64,000 nucleotides of DNA. It comes from Nocardia asteroides (GTDB lineage: Bacteria; Actinomycetota; Actinomycetes; Mycobacteriales; Mycobacteriaceae). Below are positions 34,801-42,774 of this stretch, one piece after another. Position numbers and translations under genes: made by a program. Within the stretch, counting starts at the first letter, position 1; each line of letters starts with the position of its first letter. The notes under the pieces were generated by a model. It was not told the DNA's origin. It saw only the letters and a list, made by a program, of their open reading frames with translations, and did not search any database. The stretch lies in contig NZ_CP089214.1 of the NCBI RefSeq assembly GCF_021183625.1, positions 5,270,001 through 5,334,000 on the forward strand. Reading direction: 5' to 3'.

Positions 34801-37800
34801 TGGCGGCGGGGGCGGCGCGACCGTCGACGCCGCCGCGCTCGGTGAGTTCACCGCGCAGATCACCGGCAGGGACGGCGTGCTCGCCAGCGCCGCCCGCGTG
34901 GTGCTGGAGCAGCTCGGCCTCGCCGAGCAGGCCAGCGCCGCCGTCGCCACCCCGGACACCCTGGTCGACCTGGTCGCCGCCGAGCTCGGCTCGGACTGGC
35001 CGCGGCTCGTCGCCCCGGCCTTCGACAGCCGCAAGGCCGTGCTGCTCGACGACCGCTGGGCCAGCGCCCGCGAGGATCTGGCCCGGCTCTGGCTCGGCGC
35101 CGACGCCGACGCGGCCGAGCTGCCGGTCAACGGCTACCTCGGTGCGGGCGAAGCCGTCGCCACGCAGGCGAATTGGTGGCGGGACCGGGCCAAGCACGAG
35201 GCCCGCTCGGTGCTCGCGGGCGCCTACGAGCGGATCGCAACGGCGGCGCTGACCGCCGAGGAGCCGGGCGAGTGGTCCTCCGACGTCGCGGTGATCACCG
35301 GCGCCAGCAAGGGCTCGATCGCCGCCGCCGTCACCGGCAGGCTGCTCTCCGGCGGCGCGACCGTCGTCGTCACCACCTCGCGGCTGGACGACTCCAGGCT
35401 CGGCTTCTACAAGAAGCTGTACCGGGAGCACGCGCGCAGCGGCGCCGCGCTCTGGGTGGTGCCCGCCAACATGGCCTCCTACACCGATATCGACGCGGTG
35501 ATCGACTGGGTCGGCGGCGAGCAGGTCGACTCGGCGGGCGGCGCCAAGGTGAAGATCAAGGACGCCATGACGCCGACCCTGCTGCTGCCGTTCGCGGCGC
35601 CGCGGGTGGCCGGTGACCTCTCCGACGCGGGCTCCCGCGCGGAGATGGAGATGCGAGTGCTGCTCTGGTCGGTGGAGCGGCTGATCGGCGGGCTCTCGGC
35701 GCTCAACGCCGACCACGACGTCGACGCCAAGCTGCACGTGGTGCTGCCGGGCTCGCCGAACCGCGGGCTCTTCGGCGGCGACGGCGCCTACGGCGAGTCC
35801 AAGGCGGCGCTGGACGCCGTCGTCGGCCGCTGGCGGGCGGAGAAGTCCTGGTCGCAGCGGGTCACCCTGGTGCACGCGCTGATCGGCTGGGTGCGCGGCA
35901 CCGGACTGATGGGGCAGAACGACCCCATGGTCTCGGCGGTCGAGGCGGCAGGCGTGCAGACCTGGTCCACCGCGGAGATGGCCGACGAGCTGCTCAAGTG
36001 GTGCACCTCGCAGGCCAGGGCGATCACCGTCACCGCGCCGCAGCAGATCGACCTCACCGGCGGCCTGGCCGGTGTCGACCTCGACCTGCCCGCGCTCGCC
36101 AAGCAGGCGGCCGAGGAGGCCGCGGCGGCCGAGGAGCAGGTCGAGATCGTCCCGACGGTCGACGCGCTGCCCGCCCCGCCCACCCGCAGCTCCGCGCTGC
36201 CGGTGCCGGAGTGGAGCGCGGTCACGACCGACCTCGCCGACATGGTGGTCATCGTCGGCGCCGGCGAGCTGGGCCCGTACGGCTCGGCCCGCACCCGCTT
36301 CGAGATGGAGGTCTCCGACGAGCTCTCCGCCGCGGGCGTGCTGGAGCTCGCCTGGACCACCGGGCTCGTGACCTGGGAGAACGACCCCAAGCCGGGCTGG
36401 TACGACGTGGCGTCCGGCGACTTCGTCCCCGAGCACGAGGTGGCCGAGCGCTACCACGACGCCGTGGTCGAGCGCTGCGGCGTCCGCCGCTACGCCGACG
36501 ACGCGGCCATGGTCGACAACAGCGCCCCGCTGATGACCTCGGTCTTCCTGGACAAGGATCTGACCTTCACGGTCGGCTCCGAGGCCGACGCCCGTGGCTT
36601 CGAGGCGGCGGCGCCGGAGCACACCGTCGTCGTCCCGGCCGGTGACGGCGGCGACTGGCAGGTGACCCGCAAGGCGGGCACCGAGATCCGGGTGCCGCGC
36701 AAGGCCAAGCTGTCCCGCACCGTCGGCGGCCAGATCCCGACCGGCTGGGATCCGACCGTCTGGGGCATCTCGGCGGACATGGCGTCCTCGATCGACCGGG
36801 TCGCGCTGTGGAACATCGCCTGCACCGTCGACGCCTTCGTCAGCTCCGGGTTCGACCCGGCCGAGCTGATGAGCTGGGTGCACCCCAGCCAGGTCGCCAA
36901 CACCCAGGGCACCGGCATGGGCGGCATGTCGTCGATGCGCTCGCTCTACGTCGACAACCTGCTCGGCGAGCCGCGGCCGAACGACATCCTGCAGGAGGCG
37001 CTGCCGAACGTCGCGCTGGCGCACGTGGTGCAGTCCTACGTGGGCAGCTACGGCGCGATGGTGCACCCGGTGGCGGCCTGCGCCACCGCCGCGGTCTCGG
37101 TCGAGGAGGGCGTCGACAAGATCAAGCTCGGCAAGGCCGACGTGGTCGTCGCCGGTGGCTTCGACGACCTCGGCATCGAGGGCATCGTCGGCTTCGGCGA
37201 CATGTCCGCGACCGCCGACTCCGCGGTGATGGCGGGCAAGGGCATCGCCGACCGGTACTTCTCCCGGGCCAACGACCGCCGCCGCGGCGGGTTCGTGGAG
37301 TCGCAGGGCGGCGGCACCGTGCTGCTTGCCCGCGGCGACGTGGCGCTGGAGATGGGGCTCCCGGTCCTCGGCGTGGTGGCCTACGCGCAGTCCTTCGCGG
37401 ACGGCGTGCACACCTCGATCCCGGCGCCCGGGCTCGGCGCGCTCGGCGCGGGCCGGGGCGGGCGCGAGTCCAAGCTCGCGGCCGAGTTGCGCGGGCTCGG
37501 CGTCACCCCGGACGAGGTCGCGGTGGTCTCCAAGCACGACACCTCGACCGCGGCCAACGACCCGAACGAGTCGGAGCTGCACGAGCGGCTCGCCGCGGCG
37601 ATCGGCCGGTCGGCGGGTGCCCCGCTCTTCGTGGTCTCGCAGAAGTCGCTGACCGGGCACGCCAAGGGCGGCGCCGCCGCCTTCCAGCTGATCGGGCTCT
37701 GCCAGGTGCTGGAGCAGGGCGTCGTGCCGCCGAACCGCAGCCTCGACTGCGTCGACGACAAGATGCGCGAGTACCCGCACCTGGTGTGGGTGCGCGAGGC

Positions 37801-38200
37801 GCTGCGGTTCGGCGAGCGGTTCCCGCTCAAGGCCGGGCTGGTCACCTCGCTCGGCTTCGGGCACGTCTCCGGGCTGCTCGCGGTGGTGCACCCGCAGGCG
37901 TTCGTGGCCGCGGTCCCGGCCGAGCGCAGGGACGACTACCTGCACCGCGCCGAGCAGCGCCGGCTCAACGGCAGGCAGCGCTTCGCCGAGGCGATGTGCG
38001 GCGGCTCCGACCTCTACGAGCGGCCGGCCGACCGGCGGCTCGGGGCGGACGGAACCCCGGCGTCGCGAATCCGTCAGCTCGAGGCCGACATGCTGCTCTC
38101 CGGGGATGCCCGTCTCGGTGCCGACGGCACGTACCGTGCCGACGGCAGGGGTTGCGAGACGGGCCGGTTCGCCCCGGCGTCCGAGACCGAGCGGTCATAG
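28850..38200 (+). CDS. fas: Type I fatty acid synthase
   Basis: 3116 aa, the expected size for a mycobacterial-type FAS I. Domains in order: acetyl transferase with GHSQG near residue 160; enoyl reductase region (LLAGMTPTTVDAKIV, near 430; GGRAGGHHSWED near 580); MaoC-like dehydratase with SGDHNPIH near 1255; malonyl/palmitoyl transferase with GHSVGEYNALC near 1468; ACP with SSRRNQLLVDLG, Ser near 1840; ketoreductase starting VITGASKG near 2147; ketosynthase with the active Cys in CATAAVS near 2744 and His residues in SKHDTSTAAN and LTGHAKGG. It makes acyl-CoA of C16-C18 and longer, feeding membrane lipids and mycolic acids. The start is TTG with AGGAAG upstream. It is co-directional with acpS, which activates its ACP. 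Confidence 0.96.
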   Translation: MTINENTETGTGSRRKAGRSPEVEASRSPLLDRLSNGTAYALAFGGQGAKWLGELEEIERDSALEPELTALVNEAAALLEPVANQLLVVRPVGFDPIGWILENELAEGDDAESSAAPSERVLRSAAVSMPGVLLTQLAALRALKLQGLDVVEHPPVRMVGHSQGVLAAAALRDGGRRDAELLAFGQMIGAAASLVGRRRGLMPVGEQSPMVAVSNVDPEQLRAVVAEVSAGVDPAVAAVVSIRNGRRRAVLSGTPAQIARVRQRCTEIHDEQSAERDAKARGGSVFAPVFEDLAVDVAFHHPALTDTVDLVSGWARQCGLDAELAGALAQEILVDPIDWVGTVDDVVAAGAEWILDLGPGDLLSRLTAGTLRGTGVGVVAAATREGQRSLLTPGAAPQVPAPWSEFAPKPVRLPNGRIVVETSFTRLTGRSPILLAGMTPTTVDAKIVAAAANAGHWAELAGGGQVTEQIFADRVEELQTLLQPGRAVQFNSLFLDPYLWKLQLGGKRLVQKARAAGAPIDGVIVTAGIPELEEAVALISELTEAGIHHVAFKPGTVAQIRAVLRIADQVPGYPVIVHIEGGRAGGHHSWEDLDDLLLATYAELRTRDNVVVCVGGGIGTPERATEYLTGRWSAAHGYPVMPLDGVLVGTAAMATLEATTAPEVKQLLVDTPGTPDWVGAGTAINGMASGRSQLGADIHEIDNAASRTGRLLDEVAGDAAAVAARRDEIIAALNATAKPYFGDVATMTYLDWLERYVELAVGLDRRRDFDCGSDLGDAIREATRSQWLDSTWRDRFAEMIRRAEARLHPADRGEIPTLFGSDRELEDPVGAICTLRERYPAAAETLLHPADVPFFVSLCKIPGKPVNFVPVVDGDVRRWWRSDSLWQAHDLRYSADQVCIIPGTVAVAGITRVDEPVGELLDRFEQDTAYSLVRDGVVPAAVDARRVAGVTAGPIDAVLAAPDVRWSGRTTVNPVHRLGDLDGWVVDGKGAVHPATGATLAETTGPDAENSYVELTVPLLGRDTVSIRITVPVTVYNGGAPVITEADAETAMSALLAVAAGQSLPEVRGSVAHVNVAWTPDLGADHAGVSGGGLPESLSTLGRVVPDVLVGACWPAVFAVLGAARTTAGGSVIEGMLDLVHLDHQVHLLAELPDATSVLTVRAEAGETLDTDLGRVVEVKVRITGMLDRPETGLSMPTLATLTERFAIRGRTGAGELTDPPRAGGSVSDDARETARRRRRDVTVRAPHAMHAFAAVSGDHNPIHTSSSAAKLAGLGSPIVHGMWLSAAAQHVVAALDPASGIPARTVTAWTTRFLGMVRPGAEIDVRVERVAIDAGDEIVEVSCRADGDLVMAATGRTAAPKTAYALPGQGIQRKGMGMEARTRSKAAKEIWDRADKHTRKALGFSILAVVRDNPTYLKARGVEHRHPDGVLHLTQFTQVAMAVVGVVQVAELREAGAFVEGAVLAGHSVGEYNALCAVAGVLPLEATLEVVFQRGSAMHQLVPRDSQGRSDYRMAAIRPSQIDLPDEEVIGFVAAIAERTGAFLEVVNLNLRGSQYAIAGTLAGLEALETEIDRRREITGGKRAFILVPGIDVPFHSTVLRKGVPEFRQKLEQLLPADLHPEILVGRYIPNLVPRPFSLERSFVQEIADLVPSEPLAEVLTDFDGWAARPIELCRVVLVELLAWQFASPVRWIETQDVLFTDAAHGGLGVERFVEIGLAATPTVANLASQTLKLPAFGNTAVEVLNIEREAGVVFGTDTDPAPADEPVEEAAAATAAPAAAAPAPAAAPAAASGGPRPDDIAFTAADATKVLIALWTKLRLDQIGPVDTIEGLCDGVSSRRNQLLVDLGSELSLGAIDGAADADMGALSATVERLARTYKPFGTVLSDAINDHLRKVFGPSGKRPAAVADRVTKVWELGDGWASHVTAELSLGTREGASVRGGDLGGLVSGGLGDGSSVDAAIDAAVQAVAARRGIAVSLPSAGGGGGATVDAAALGEFTAQITGRDGVLASAARVVLEQLGLAEQASAAVATPDTLVDLVAAELGSDWPRLVAPAFDSRKAVLLDDRWASAREDLARLWLGADADAAELPVNGYLGAGEAVATQANWWRDRAKHEARSVLAGAYERIATAALTAEEPGEWSSDVAVITGASKGSIAAAVTGRLLSGGATVVVTTSRLDDSRLGFYKKLYREHARSGAALWVVPANMASYTDIDAVIDWVGGEQVDSAGGAKVKIKDAMTPTLLLPFAAPRVAGDLSDAGSRAEMEMRVLLWSVERLIGGLSALNADHDVDAKLHVVLPGSPNRGLFGGDGAYGESKAALDAVVGRWRAEKSWSQRVTLVHALIGWVRGTGLMGQNDPMVSAVEAAGVQTWSTAEMADELLKWCTSQARAITVTAPQQIDLTGGLAGVDLDLPALAKQAAEEAAAAEEQVEIVPTVDALPAPPTRSSALPVPEWSAVTTDLADMVVIVGAGELGPYGSARTRFEMEVSDELSAAGVLELAWTTGLVTWENDPKPGWYDVASGDFVPEHEVAERYHDAVVERCGVRRYADDAAMVDNSAPLMTSVFLDKDLTFTVGSEADARGFEAAAPEHTVVVPAGDGGDWQVTRKAGTEIRVPRKAKLSRTVGGQIPTGWDPTVWGISADMASSIDRVALWNIACTVDAFVSSGFDPAELMSWVHPSQVANTQGTGMGGMSSMRSLYVDNLLGEPRPNDILQEALPNVALAHVVQSYVGSYGAMVHPVAACATAAVSVEEGVDKIKLGKADVVVAGGFDDLGIEGIVGFGDMSATADSAVMAGKGIADRYFSRANDRRRGGFVESQGGGTVLLARGDVALEMGLPVLGVVAYAQSFADGVHTSIPAPGLGALGAGRGGRESKLAAELRGLGVTPDEVAVVSKHDTSTAANDPNESELHERLAAAIGRSAGAPLFVVSQKSLTGHAKGGAAAFQLIGLCQVLEQGVVPPNRSLDCVDDKMREYPHLVWVREALRFGERFPLKAGLVTSLGFGHVSGLLAVVHPQAFVAAVPAERRDDYLHRAEQRRLNGRQRFAEAMCGGSDLYERPADRRLGADGTPASRIRQLEADMLLSGDARLGADGTYRADGRGCETGRFAPASETERS

Positions 38201-38211
38201 GTTCCCGGCCC

Positions 38212-38649
38212 ATGGCAATCATCGGTATCGGGCTCGACCTGGTGACCATCTCGGAGTTCGGCGAGCAGCTGGAACGCGTGGGCACCACCATGCTCAGGGA
38301 GAGCTTCACCGCCGCGGAGCGGCGCTACTGCCAGAGCAAGGCGACGGATCCCACGCGCAGCTACGCGGCGCGGTGGGCGGCCAAGGAGGCCGTGCTCAAG
38401 GCATGGGCCTCCTCCCGGTTCGCCCGCCGCCCGCAGATCGGGGACAACCCGTACCCGCTGATCGAGGTGGTCAACGACGCGTGGGGCAGGCCGAGCATTC
38501 GCCTGCACGGCCTCGCCGCGGAGTTCCTGCCGCGGGTGCGCGTGCACCTCTCGCTCACCCACGACGGTGACACCGCGGCGGCGATGGTCGTCCTGGAAGA
38601 CCCGGGCGAACTCGCCGACCTCATCGAGGGCAGGGAATCCTCGAGCTGA
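38212..38649 (+). CDS. acpS: Holo-[acyl-carrier-protein] synthase
   Basis: 145 aa from ATG 38212. The AcpS signature IGIGLDLVTISEF gives the first Mg-binding Asp, and RWAAKEAVLKAW gives the second Glu and Lys. It transfers 4'-phosphopantetheine from CoA to the Ser of the FAS I ACP domain. It begins 11 nt after the fas stop and is surely co-transcribed with it; the fas-acpS pair is conserved in mycolic-acid bacteria. A strong hairpin follows the stop. Confidence 0.94.
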   Translation: MAIIGIGLDLVTISEFGEQLERVGTTMLRESFTAAERRYCQSKATDPTRSYAARWAAKEAVLKAWASSRFARRPQIGDNPYPLIEVVNDAWGRPSIRLHGLAAEFLPRVRVHLSLTHDGDTAAAMVVLEDPGELADLIEGRESSS

Positions 38650-38655
38650 AACGAA

Positions 38656-38690
38656 ACGGGGCCCGAGCCGCACTGCGGCTCGGGCCCCGT
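38656..38690. terminator. Bidirectional terminator between acpS and fasR
   Basis: ACGGGGCCCGAGCCGCA, one base, then its perfect reverse complement, a 17-bp GC-rich stem with a small loop. It lies between the convergent acpS and TetR genes and can end transcripts from both sides. There is only a short T-rich tail. Confidence 0.85.
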
Positions 38691-38701
38691 CGGTTTCGCC
38701 G

Positions 38702-39388
38702 CTAGGAGCGCGAATCCTTCTCGGCGACCAACAGATACGCCACCATGAGCCGCTTCAGCTCGGCGACCGCCTCGCCGTGGCTCTGCTGGTCCTGCACCGA
38801 GAAGTTGAGCATCGAATAGACCACGTGCACCAGCACCTGGGCCATGGTGGTGCGCCGCTCGCGCGGGGTGCGCGGGGTGAGCGGGCGCAGCATCTGCGCG
38901 ACCACCTCGGCGAACTCCTTCTCGTGCTTGGCGCCGGTGGCCCGGGTGGACGGCGTTGACTGCATGGCGAGCCAGACCTCGCGGCGCGAGGGGTCGGTCA
39001 TCCACAGATTCGCCAGGTGGTCGACGAACTGGTTCATGTGCCGCAGCCAGTCCAGCGAGGGGACGCCGCCGTGGAAATCGGCCAGCTCCCGGGAGACCGC
39101 GACCAGATCCTGCCGGTTCAGCTCGCAGACGATCACGTACTTGTTCGCGAAGAACTGGTAGAGGGTGCCGATCGGCACCTCCGCGCGGGCCGCGACCTCT
39201 TCACAGGTGAACGATTCGAAACCCACCTCGACCAGCAGTTCCCGCGAGGACTGGAGCAGCGCGTCGAACTTCCGTTTGCTGCGCTCCTGGGTCGGGCGGC
39301 GCCGCGGCATGAGCTCCTGCGGATCGTCCTGCATCTCCAACGCAGGGTCGGGCCGGCGTCTCGACCTGGCCTCCGCGTGTAGTTCCAC
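38702..39388 (-). CDS. fasR: TetR-family regulator, FasR-like
   Basis: 228 aa. The N-terminal HTH reads RRRPTQERSKRKFDALLQSSRELLVEVGFESFTCEEVAARAEVPIGTLYQFFANKYVI, a clear TetR DNA-binding domain. The ligand domain follows. The sequence strongly recalls FasR, the acyl-CoA-responsive activator of the fas-acpS operon in mycobacteria (family knowledge), and here the gene lies tail to tail with that operon, which supports the call. The first ~25 residues are poorly conserved and a start closer to MPRRRPTQ is possible. Confidence 0.8.
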   Translation of the reverse strand: MELHAEARSRRRPDPALEMQDDPQELMPRRRPTQERSKRKFDALLQSSRELLVEVGFESFTCEEVAARAEVPIGTLYQFFANKYVIVCELNRQDLVAVSRELADFHGGVPSLDWLRHMNQFVDHLANLWMTDPSRREVWLAMQSTPSTRATGAKHEKEFAEVVAQMLRPLTPRTPRERRTTMAQVLVHVVYSMLNFSVQDQQSHGEAVAELKRLMVAYLLVAEKDSRS

Positions 39389-39621
39389 CTGTCCAGGCTA
39401 ACGTGACCACGGCGCTGCCCGGAACGGGCGTTTCCCCTCGTCTGTGACAGTTCACCCCCATCCGTCCCGCACGCCGTGCCGAACCACCGGTGTATCCGCG
39501 TGTCGGCGCCGTACCTGAGCCGATAACGGCGTCCCGCGCGCGATGATCGTTATCCACCAAGGGGCGGGATCGACCGGCGGCACGAGACCCTGCGGCGCCG
39601 GGGCCCCCGCGGGCAGGAGGC

Positions 39622-40932
39622 GTGGCTGTGGCGGCACGAGCGAGCGGCACGAGCGCGGCGCCGGTGGTGTTCGGGGTGAGTACCGAGCACGGCGCGGTGC
39701 ACGCGGTGGCGCTGAGCGGGGCGGGGGAGCGGCTGCCGGAGCGGGTGCTCGCGCAGTGCACCGTCGCGATCGATGGCGACCGGCGCGCGGCACCGGCCGC
39801 CGTGATCGCCGCGCTGGACCGGCTCGCCGCCGAGCTGCGGCGGGAGCCCGCCGGGGTCGCGATCGCCTACCACGATCCCGCCGAGCGCCGCGCGCTCGGT
39901 ATCGGGCTGGCCGCGGGCCGCTGGCGGGCCGCCTCGCTGGTCTCGACCAGGGCCGCGCACCTGAATGTGGCCGGTGCCATGACCTGGCTGGCCGAGTTCG
40001 ACGACCTGCTGCTCTGCGACGTGGTGCCGGGGCACCTCACGCTGACCCTGGTGGATCGGGACCGCGGCCGGGTGCTGGCCGGGGTCACCCGGACCGGCGG
40101 GGTGACCAGCGACGCGCTCGGCGCCGCCGTCACCGCCGCCCGCGACCAGCTGGACGCCGCCGAGACCAGGCCGGACGCGGTGGTGCTGATCGGCTCCGCC
40201 GCCGCCGAGCCCGCCGTCGCGGAGGCCGTGCGGGCGCTCGGCGCCCCGGTGCTGCCCTGCACGGTGGCGGCCATCGCGCCCGCGCTCGGCGCCGCGCTGG
40301 CCGTCTGCGCCGAGCCGGGCGGGGTGGCGGAGCCGCCGGTGCCGCGGTCGCGCTCGATGCGCACCGCCGCACTGCTCGGCGCGGCCGCGCTGGCCGCGGG
40401 GTTCACCGTCGCGGGCGGGGCGTACCTGATGAGCGACGCGCGGCCGGTGCCTACTCCGCCGACGGCAGCTGCCGCCGCGCCGGTCGCCCCGGCCGCATCG
40501 GCTCACGTTCCGGCCGCGCTGCACCACATCGCGGCGGTCGGGGTGCTGGAGCGGGCGGAATCGGTGCCGCAGCGGCAGGCGGTCTGGAGCCCTGCGGTGG
40601 CGCAGAGCCGGACGTACGAGCCGCTTCCGCTGGTGCCCGCCGAGCTTGCGCCGGGACCGGCGCCCGCGCCCGCAGGCAGCCTCGCCTGCCCGCCGCCCGC
40701 CGGGGCGGTCACCGCAGCCGGCCCTTCGCCATCCGCCTGCGCTCCGGAACCCGCTGTGCCCGGCACGGGCGTGCCCGCCCCGGACGACCGGGTCGGCGCC
40801 CCGGACGCCGCGCTGCTCTTCCCCGGCGAAGCACCCGCCCCGGCCCCGTTCACCCCGGAGTCGGCCGCCTGGTGGGGCAACCACGTCCGGCTCACCGTCG
40901 CCTGGGCCACCCAGCAGCTGCTGCCCGGCTGA
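39622..40932 (+). CDS. Hypothetical membrane-anchored protein (mycolata-type)
   Basis: 436 aa. The N-terminal ~230 residues form a globular domain beginning VVFGVSTEHGAVHAVAL and containing GVAIAYHDPAERRALG and DLLLCDVVPGHLTLTLVD, with an actin-like rhythm often seen in DUF7159-type proteins of Mycobacteriales. A single transmembrane helix lies near residues 247-266 (MRTAALLGAAALAAGFTVAGG). The remainder is a Pro/Ala-rich tail, presumably outside the membrane, ending with WWGNHVRLTVAWATQQLL. I do not know a function. It is 3 nt from the end of the convergent ABC permease gene. Confidence 0.6.
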   Translation: MAVAARASGTSAAPVVFGVSTEHGAVHAVALSGAGERLPERVLAQCTVAIDGDRRAAPAAVIAALDRLAAELRREPAGVAIAYHDPAERRALGIGLAAGRWRAASLVSTRAAHLNVAGAMTWLAEFDDLLLCDVVPGHLTLTLVDRDRGRVLAGVTRTGGVTSDALGAAVTAARDQLDAAETRPDAVVLIGSAAAEPAVAEAVRALGAPVLPCTVAAIAPALGAALAVCAEPGGVAEPPVPRSRSMRTAALLGAAALAAGFTVAGGAYLMSDARPVPTPPTAAAAAPVAPAASAHVPAALHHIAAVGVLERAESVPQRQAVWSPAVAQSRTYEPLPLVPAELAPGPAPAPAGSLACPPPAGAVTAAGPSPSACAPEPAVPGTGVPAPDDRVGAPDAALLFPGEAPAPAPFTPESAAWWGNHVRLTVAWATQQLLPG

Positions 40933-40934
40933 AC

Positions 40935-41714
40935 TCACTCCCTGGTGCGCGCCCGGAACGCGGCCAGCGCGCCCACGTACCCCAGCACCGTGAACAGCGC
41001 GCACCAGCCGACCGCGAACAGCGCGCTCGACCCGATCGGGGTGCCGATGAGCAGCCCGCGCACGGTCTCGATCACCGGCGTCACCGGCTGGTGCTCGGCC
41101 ACCGGCCGCAGCCAGCCCGGCATCGACCCGACCGGGACGAAGGCGCTGCTCACGTAGGGCAGGAAGAGGAACGCGAAGGTGGAGCCGTTCGCCGCCTCCA
41201 CGCTGCGGGTGAGCAGCCCGAGCGCCGCCGAGATCCAGGAGAGTGCCAGCACGAACAGCGCGACCAGCCCGAGCGCGGCCAGCCAGCGCAGCGGATCGGC
41301 GCTCGGCCGGAACCCGATCAGCACCGCCAGCACGGTGACGATGGCGGTGGTCACCAGGTTGCGCAGCAGGCTCTCGGTGACGTGCGCGTTCAGGAAGGCC
41401 GAGCGCGCCACCGCCATGGTGCGGAAGCGGTCGACGATGCCCTCGGTGACGTCCGAGCAGACCGCGACCGCGGTGGTGGCCGAGCCGAACCCGGCGCACA
41501 GCAGCAGGATTCCCGGCACCACGTAGTCGACGTAGGTGCCGCCGCCCACCTCGATGGCGCCGCCGAGCACGTAGACGAACATGAGCAGGATCATCACCGG
41601 CACCGCGATGGTCATGATCAGGGCGTCCGGGCTGCGCAGCGAGTGCCGCAGGTTGCGGTCGAGCATGGTGCGGGTGTCCAGCAGTACCCGGACTCCGGCG
41701 GTGGGGGCGGTCAT
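40935..41714 (-). CDS. ABC-2 type transporter permease (DrrB-like)
   Basis: 259 aa from ATG 41714, chosen because AGGAG precedes it. Six hydrophobic segments and the ABC-2 pattern NLRHSLRSPDALIMTIAVPVMILLMF, CSDVTEGIVDRFRTMAVAR (the conserved cytoplasmic loop) and LRPVAEHQPVTPVIETVRGLL are those of daunorubicin-type permeases. It follows the ATP-binding gene by 23 nt in the same operon. With it, it should form a two-component exporter of a hydrophobic compound. Confidence 0.88.
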   Translation of the reverse strand: MTAPTAGVRVLLDTRTMLDRNLRHSLRSPDALIMTIAVPVMILLMFVYVLGGAIEVGGGTYVDYVVPGILLLCAGFGSATTAVAVCSDVTEGIVDRFRTMAVARSAFLNAHVTESLLRNLVTTAIVTVLAVLIGFRPSADPLRWLAALGLVALFVLALSWISAALGLLTRSVEAANGSTFAFLFLPYVSSAFVPVGSMPGWLRPVAEHQPVTPVIETVRGLLIGTPIGSSALFAVGWCALFTVLGYVGALAAFRARTRE

Positions 41715-41737
41715 GGTGGCTCCTGTCGGCACGGTGG

Positions 41738-42685
41738 TCACGCGGCCTCGGCCGGGGCGGGGTGCCCGGTGAGCGCGAAGAAGACGTCGTCGAGATCGGG
41801 GGTGTGCACGGTCAGCCGCGCCACCTCGATGCCGAGCTCGGCGCAGCGGTTCAGCAGCGCGCGCACCTCGGCGGCGCTGCCGTCCGACGGCAGCTGCAGC
41901 AGCAGCTGCTCCGGCTCGGCGCGCCACCCGTCGGGCAGCGGGAGCGCGGCGCGGGCGGCGCCGAGCTCGTCGGCGGTGCCGAAGCGCAGCCGCAGGTGCC
42001 CGCCGGGCGCGCGCCGCTTGAGCTCGTCCGGGGTGCCGTCGGCGACGACGACGCCGTTGTCGAGCACCGCGATCCGGTCGGCGAGCTGATCGGCCTCCTC
42101 CAGGTACTGGGTGGTGAGGAAGACGGTGGCGCCGTCGGCGGCCAGCCCCTGGATCACCGCCCAGAGCTCCCGCCTGCTGCGCGGGTCGAGCCCGGTGGTC
42201 GGCTCGTCGAGGAAGACCATGCGCGGCCCGCCCATCAGGCTCATCGCCAGGTCGAGCCGGCGCCGCATGCCGCCGGAGAAGCCCGCGGTGCGCCGGTCCG
42301 CGGCTTCGGCGAGGTCGAAGCGATCGAGCAGCTCGGCCGAGCGGCGGGCCAGCTCGGGGCCGGGCAGGTGCAGCAGCCTGCCGGTGAGGCGCAGGTTCTC
42401 CCGCGCGGTGAGCACGCCGTCGACCGCGGAGTACTGCCCGGTGACGCCGATCAGCGCGCGTACCGCGTCGGCGTCGGTCACCACGTCGTGGCCGAAGACG
42501 CTGGCGCTGCCGCGGTCCGGCGCGGCCAGCGTCGCGAGGATCCGGACCAGGGTGGTCTTGCCCGCGCCGTTCGGCCCGAGCAGGGAGAAGACGGTGCCTG
42601 CGGCAACCTCGAGATCGAGGCCGCGCAGCACCGGTTGATCGCCGAAACCCTTGTGCAGGGCGGAGATCGAGAGCGCGGAGGTCAT
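41738..42685 (-). CDS. ABC exporter ATP-binding protein (DrrA-like)
   Basis: 315 aa. Walker A GPNGAGKTT, signature FSGGM, Walker B MVFLDEPTTGLDPRSR and the switch region TTQYLEEADQLADR are all intact. The C-terminal ~85 residues are the extra domain typical of DrrA-type proteins, ending LDDVFFALTGH. It is the first gene of an operon with the permease and is divergent from a TetR gene, with a palindromic operator between them, so it is probably induced by the exported compound. Confidence 0.9.
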   Translation of the reverse strand: MTSALSISALHKGFGDQPVLRGLDLEVAAGTVFSLLGPNGAGKTTLVRILATLAAPDRGSASVFGHDVVTDADAVRALIGVTGQYSAVDGVLTARENLRLTGRLLHLPGPELARRSAELLDRFDLAEAADRRTAGFSGGMRRRLDLAMSLMGGPRMVFLDEPTTGLDPRSRRELWAVIQGLAADGATVFLTTQYLEEADQLADRIAVLDNGVVVADGTPDELKRRAPGGHLRLRFGTADELGAARAALPLPDGWRAEPEQLLLQLPSDGSAAEVRALLNRCAELGIEVARLTVHTPDLDDVFFALTGHPAPAEAA

Positions 42686-42707
42686 GATGGCTCCAGACTG
42701 AGAAACT

Positions 42708-42740
42708 GTGTATCGAATAAACCAAGTTTATAGAGTAAAC
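42708..42740. promoter_or_regulatory. Candidate TetR operator between exporter and regulator
   Basis: GTGTATCGAATAAAC, 3 nt, GTTTATAGAGTAAAC: an imperfect inverted repeat with AATAAAC...GTTTAT as its core, in an AT-rich patch of otherwise GC-rich DNA. It lies between the divergent drrA-like and TetR genes. Confidence 0.65.
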
Positions 42741-42774
42741 AGTTCTTCGGCGCAAGAGCGGCGATCGAGGAGGT

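Noticed and set aside
28820..37945. A very long open frame on the minus strand opposite fas
   Set aside because: It mirrors the codon structure of the high-GC fas gene; the protein is repetitive His/Arg/Gly/Ala/Asp without any domain, whereas the plus strand encodes all FAS I domains.
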